A model generated the notes under the pieces. The model saw only the letters and a list, made by a program, of their open reading frames with translations. It had not been told where the DNA came from and did no database searches. The translations under genes were made by a program, and so were the position numbers. From contig JAZUFE010000019.1 of NCBI GenBank assembly GCA_045640525.1, positions 1-64,000 of the forward strand: a stretch of DNA of 64,000 nucleotides, read 5' to 3'. The stretch comes from JAILLW01 sp045640525. Lineage in GTDB: Bacteria; Bacillota; Clostridia; Lachnospirales; Lachnospiraceae. Below, one piece after another: positions 61,405 through 64,000 of this stretch; positions within the stretch are counted from its first letter, which is position 1, and each line of letters opens with the position of its first letter.

Positions 61405-61437
61405 CATAAAAAAGGCGGATACATCACTGCATCCGCC
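61405..61437 (-). terminator. Terminator of pgi
   Basis: On the minus strand GGCGGAT and ATCCGCC pair across a 10-base loop (GCAGTGATGT), followed by TTTTTTTATG. It lies 16 bases after the pgi stop. Confidence 0.85.
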
Positions 61438-61452
61438 CTGCGTATTATTTGA

Positions 61453-63036
61453 TTAAATATTGAACATATCACTGTACTCTTTAAGAGCACCGTCTGTTTC
61501 ATGAGCAAGAACTTTCTTTGCAAGAACCTTACCAAGCTGAACGCCTTCCTGGTCAAATGAGTTAACATTCCACAAGAATCCCTGGAACATAATCTTGTTC
61601 TCAAAGTGTGAAAGCAATGCACCGAGTGATTCGGGAGTAAGCTTCTTACCTACAATAATACTTGAGGGACGATTTCCCGAGAAATTCTTGTTATTGTTAT
61701 CGTCTTTCTTTCCGCACGCAAATGCAACTATCTGAGCAGCAACGTTGGCACAGAGTTTCTTCTGGCTTGTGCTTCCTTGAATATCAACATCACTTCCGAT
61801 CTGACTGTCAACAAAACCGATAAACTGAAGAGGAATGATATCCGTTCCCTGGTGAAGAAGCTGATAGAATGAATGCTGACCGTTGGTTCCGGGTTCACCG
61901 AAAATCATCGGACCGGTCTTATAATTTACATACTCACCGAATCTGTTAACCGACTTGCCGTTTGACTCCATATCTGCCTGCTGTAAATGTGCCGGGAATC
62001 TTGAAAGAGCCTGTGAATAAGGAAGAACTGCAGTTGCTCCGAATCCGAGTACGTTTCTTTCATATACACCGATAAGTGCATCCAGCATAGCCGGATTCTT
62101 ATACATATCTTCGTTCTTAGCCAATTCATCCTCTTTGGCAGCGCCTGCAAGGAATCTTGCGAATACATCGGGACCGAAAGCAAGTGAAAGAACTGCTCCG
62201 CCTACAGCTGAAGTAGATGAGAAACGTCCTCCGATGAAATCATCCATGAAGAATGCTGCAAGATAATCCGAGCTCTTCGCAAGCGGAGATGTTTCGGAAG
62301 TAACTGCTACCATATGATTTGAAGGATTAAGTCCTGCCTTCTTTAAAGCTTCCTTAACGAAAGACTCGTTGGTAAGTGTCTCAAGTGTTGTACCTGACTT
62401 AGATACAAGAACAAACAATGCATGCGCAAGGTCTGTTGAATTAAGAACTGCTGCCGCATCATCCGGGTCTACATTACTGATGAACTTAGCTTCCATCTTG
62501 AATGTATTGTTAACCTTGGCCCAATTTTCAAGTGCCAGATACATGGCACGCGGACCAAGATCACTACCGCCGATACCTATTTGAACTACCGTATTGAATT
62601 TCTCTCCTGCCGCATTGGTAATTTCTCCTGCATGAACCTTATTGGCGAAATCAGCAATTTTAGTCTGTTGAGAAACATAGAATTCTCTTTTGTTAACTCC
62701 GTCTGCCACAACATCCGAACCAAGCTGTCCACGTGTAAGCTGATGAAGAACGAGTCTCTTCTCACCGGTATTGATTACCGCACCGTTATAAAGCTCTGCA
62801 AACTTATCTGTAAGCTCAGCTTCTTTGGCAAGCTTCTCAAGAACAGCCAAAACCTTATCATCGACTGCTTTGGCAGCATAATTGAATTTCATGTCTGCTG
62901 CCATCGGTACAGAGTATTCTTTAACTCTCTTTGCACCGTTGTCACCGCTCATTACATCAGATAATGTAACTGCAACACCAAGATTCTGTAACTCTTTGTA
63001 GGATGCAAGTGTATCCAAATTATTCCAATTTGCCAT
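61453..63036 (-). CDS. pgi: Glucose-6-phosphate isomerase
   Basis: Interconverts glucose-6-phosphate and fructose-6-phosphate. At 527 residues it is nearer the longer (E. coli-like) form than the 450-residue Bacillus form. Family motifs are IGIGGSDLGPRAMYLAL near 153, VSKSGTTLETLTNE, FSSTSAVGGAVLSLAFG, ESNGKSVNRFGE, FGEPGTNGQHSFYQLLHQG, and the catalytic Lys region near the end (FDQEGVQLGKVLAKKVL). Single-gene unit with its own terminator. Confidence 0.96.
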   Translation of the reverse strand: MANWNNLDTLASYKELQNLGVAVTLSDVMSGDNGAKRVKEYSVPMAADMKFNYAAKAVDDKVLAVLEKLAKEAELTDKFAELYNGAVINTGEKRLVLHQLTRGQLGSDVVADGVNKREFYVSQQTKIADFANKVHAGEITNAAGEKFNTVVQIGIGGSDLGPRAMYLALENWAKVNNTFKMEAKFISNVDPDDAAAVLNSTDLAHALFVLVSKSGTTLETLTNESFVKEALKKAGLNPSNHMVAVTSETSPLAKSSDYLAAFFMDDFIGGRFSSTSAVGGAVLSLAFGPDVFARFLAGAAKEDELAKNEDMYKNPAMLDALIGVYERNVLGFGATAVLPYSQALSRFPAHLQQADMESNGKSVNRFGEYVNYKTGPMIFGEPGTNGQHSFYQLLHQGTDIIPLQFIGFVDSQIGSDVDIQGSTSQKKLCANVAAQIVAFACGKKDDNNNKNFSGNRPSSIIVGKKLTPESLGALLSHFENKIMFQGFLWNVNSFDQEGVQLGKVLAKKVLAHETDGALKEYSDMFNI

Positions 63037-63136
63037 ATTTTCCTCCCTATATATGAAAAGTAAGTTGTCCCAAACGCTATTTTACTTGATTATATCGCTT
63101 TAATCAATACTGATAGATTCTATCCGCGCTCTAATA

Positions 63137-63165
63137 TAGACTTATAAGCACCGAAGCGATAATAT
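63137..63165 (+). promoter_or_regulatory. Promoter of the substrate-binding protein gene
   Basis: TAGACT (63137-63142) and TAATAT (63160-63165) are 17 bases apart; the -10 ends 8 bases before the ATG at 63174. No Shine-Dalgarno is visible, so translation may start at or near the 5' end of the message. Confidence 0.45.
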
Positions 63166-63173
63166 ACTTTAGT

Positions 63174-64000
63174 ATGAGAAACATAACCTTGAGCAAGCAA
63201 ATACTTTCCGTATTGCTGATATTTACAATATTATGTTGCACATCCTGCGGCGTCGATACAGGCCAAGCGCCTGTAAATACCGACAATGCCCTCGAGTATA
63301 CGGACGATTGCGGTCGAAAAATCATGATACCTTCCGACATAGACAGCATAGTTGCATCCGGACCGTTGTCACAGATTATTCTTATGTCTATTGCTCCGGA
63401 AATGATGAGAGGACTTGCTGTTAAATGGGATGATTCCGCAGTCGGCATCATATCCGAAGAGTATCTTAATTTACCTGTTCTTGGGCAGCTGTATGACTCA
63501 TCCAATCTTAATATCGAAGAACTTGTTTCGGTCGCACCCGATCTTATCATTGATATCGGTGAAGCCAAGCCTTCGCTCATCGAAGATATGGATAAACTTC
63601 AGCAACAAACCGGTATTCCGGTTATTCATATTGAAGCTTCACTTGGAACAATGCCGAAAACATATGAAACATTGGGAGTATTGCTTAACAAAGAAGAAAA
63701 GGGAAAGATATTGTCGCAATTTCTTGGCGATACATATGATAGAACCATACACATATTGGATAAAATAGGCACAAATAAAGTGAAAACTCTTTATATTACA
63801 GGCAATAACGGGGAGTCTGTAGTTATGAAAAACTCATATCATTCGGAAATAATAGATATGATTACCGATAACCCGGCTCTATCCGATACCGTTTCAGCCA
63901 AAGGTCTTGGTACGGAAGTGTCCATCGAGCAGATCGCACTTTGGAATCCCGATTTGATAATATTTTCTTCCGATACTATGTACCAAAATATAAAGAACAT
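63174..64000 (+). CDS. ABC transporter substrate-binding lipoprotein, iron/cobalamin type (3' end cut)
   Basis: Open from the ATG at 63174 to the window end (275 codons visible). The signal MRNITLSKQILSVLLIFTIL runs into CCTSC (likely lipid Cys25). DDCGRKIMIPSDIDSIVASGPLSQIILM is the usual opening of FecB/BtuF-type periplasmic-binding proteins, and VSVAPDLIIDIGEA and LWNPDLIIFSSDT are typical lobe-end elements. The ligand is probably an iron-siderophore, haem or cobalamin, which sequence alone does not settle. Permease and ATPase genes would be expected just beyond the window. Confidence 0.88.
   Translation, partial: MRNITLSKQILSVLLIFTILCCTSCGVDTGQAPVNTDNALEYTDDCGRKIMIPSDIDSIVASGPLSQIILMSIAPEMMRGLAVKWDDSAVGIISEEYLNLPVLGQLYDSSNLNIEELVSVAPDLIIDIGEAKPSLIEDMDKLQQQTGIPVIHIEASLGTMPKTYETLGVLLNKEEKGKILSQFLGDTYDRTIHILDKIGTNKVKTLYITGNNGESVVMKNSYHSEIIDMITDNPALSDTVSAKGLGTEVSIEQIALWNPDLIIFSSDTMYQNIKN

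Overview
The window is low-GC, Gram-positive-type chromosomal DNA. Nearly every gene has a GGAGG-like ribosome binding site, genes are packed into long same-strand runs with 1-20 bp overlaps, and gene content points to an anaerobic Firmicute of class Clostridia. Lachnospiraceae is the most likely family (inference). Pointers are the split transketolase, the minimal SufC/SufB pair, a stand-alone AICAR transformylase beside an archaeal-type IMP cyclohydrolase, the short archaeal/eukaryal-type prolyl-tRNA synthetase, and a yabO-divIC-tilS-hpt-ftsH block lacking the sporulation genes usually interleaved in it. No rRNA, tRNA, CRISPR array, transposase or integrase was seen.

Layout. 1-1400: an incomplete gene, a small phage-like protein and a lipoprotein. 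1.5-9.4 kb (minus): central carbon genes (rpe, two-subunit transketolase, galactokinase, pyruvate kinase), two very small membrane proteins upstream of pyk, and lipoproteins with an SGNH esterase. 9.4-21.3 kb (minus): a heterodimeric ABC exporter, the SmsCB iron-sulfur pair, an HD-GYP protein, the last two purine steps on separate genes, and an ABC-2 cassette with a truncated second permease. 21.3-23.4 kb: an intracellular-type GH13 maltodextrin enzyme. 23.6-28.5 kb (minus): ftsH, hpt, tilS, divIC, rqcP, hup. 28.5-38 kb (minus): PEGA lipoprotein, cca, a hybrid kinase with a tandem-receiver regulator, proS, an O-antigen-ligase-like membrane protein and a pseudouridine synthase. 38.2-39.6 kb (plus): a flavoprotein. 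39.7-42 kb (minus): araD and a pentulose kinase.

42.1-44.7 kb is unlike the rest: a gene-poor 2.55-kb island bounded by 26-bp direct repeats. It holds three copies of a 260-bp element made of four evenly placed TGGACT...AGTCCA inverted pairs, 40-bp tandem repeats, a 130-bp inverted repeat and a single secreted-protein gene. I rate this island the most interesting part of the window.

44.7-47.9 kb (plus): a two-component pair, a 10-codon remnant of a second response regulator, and dinB. 47.8-49.7 kb: a MATE exporter and an acetyltransferase, divergent, both apparently without Shine-Dalgarno sites. 49.7-57.2 kb (minus): GH5 endoglucanase, ahcY, a stomatin-like protein, an SAH/MTA deaminase, a 2-hydroxyacid dehydrogenase and membrane proteins; ahcY and the deaminase together suggest SAH disposal by way of inosine derivatives. 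57.2-61.3 kb: glmS and a CofE-like ligase, divergent from a LysR regulator. 61.4-64 kb: pgi and the start of an iron-type ABC substrate-binding lipoprotein that runs off the window.

Carbon flow ties several regions together. Galactokinase, ribulokinase/AraD, GH13 and GH5 would feed sugars into Pgi, transketolase/Rpe and pyruvate kinase, and GlmS would draw fructose-6-phosphate into wall synthesis.
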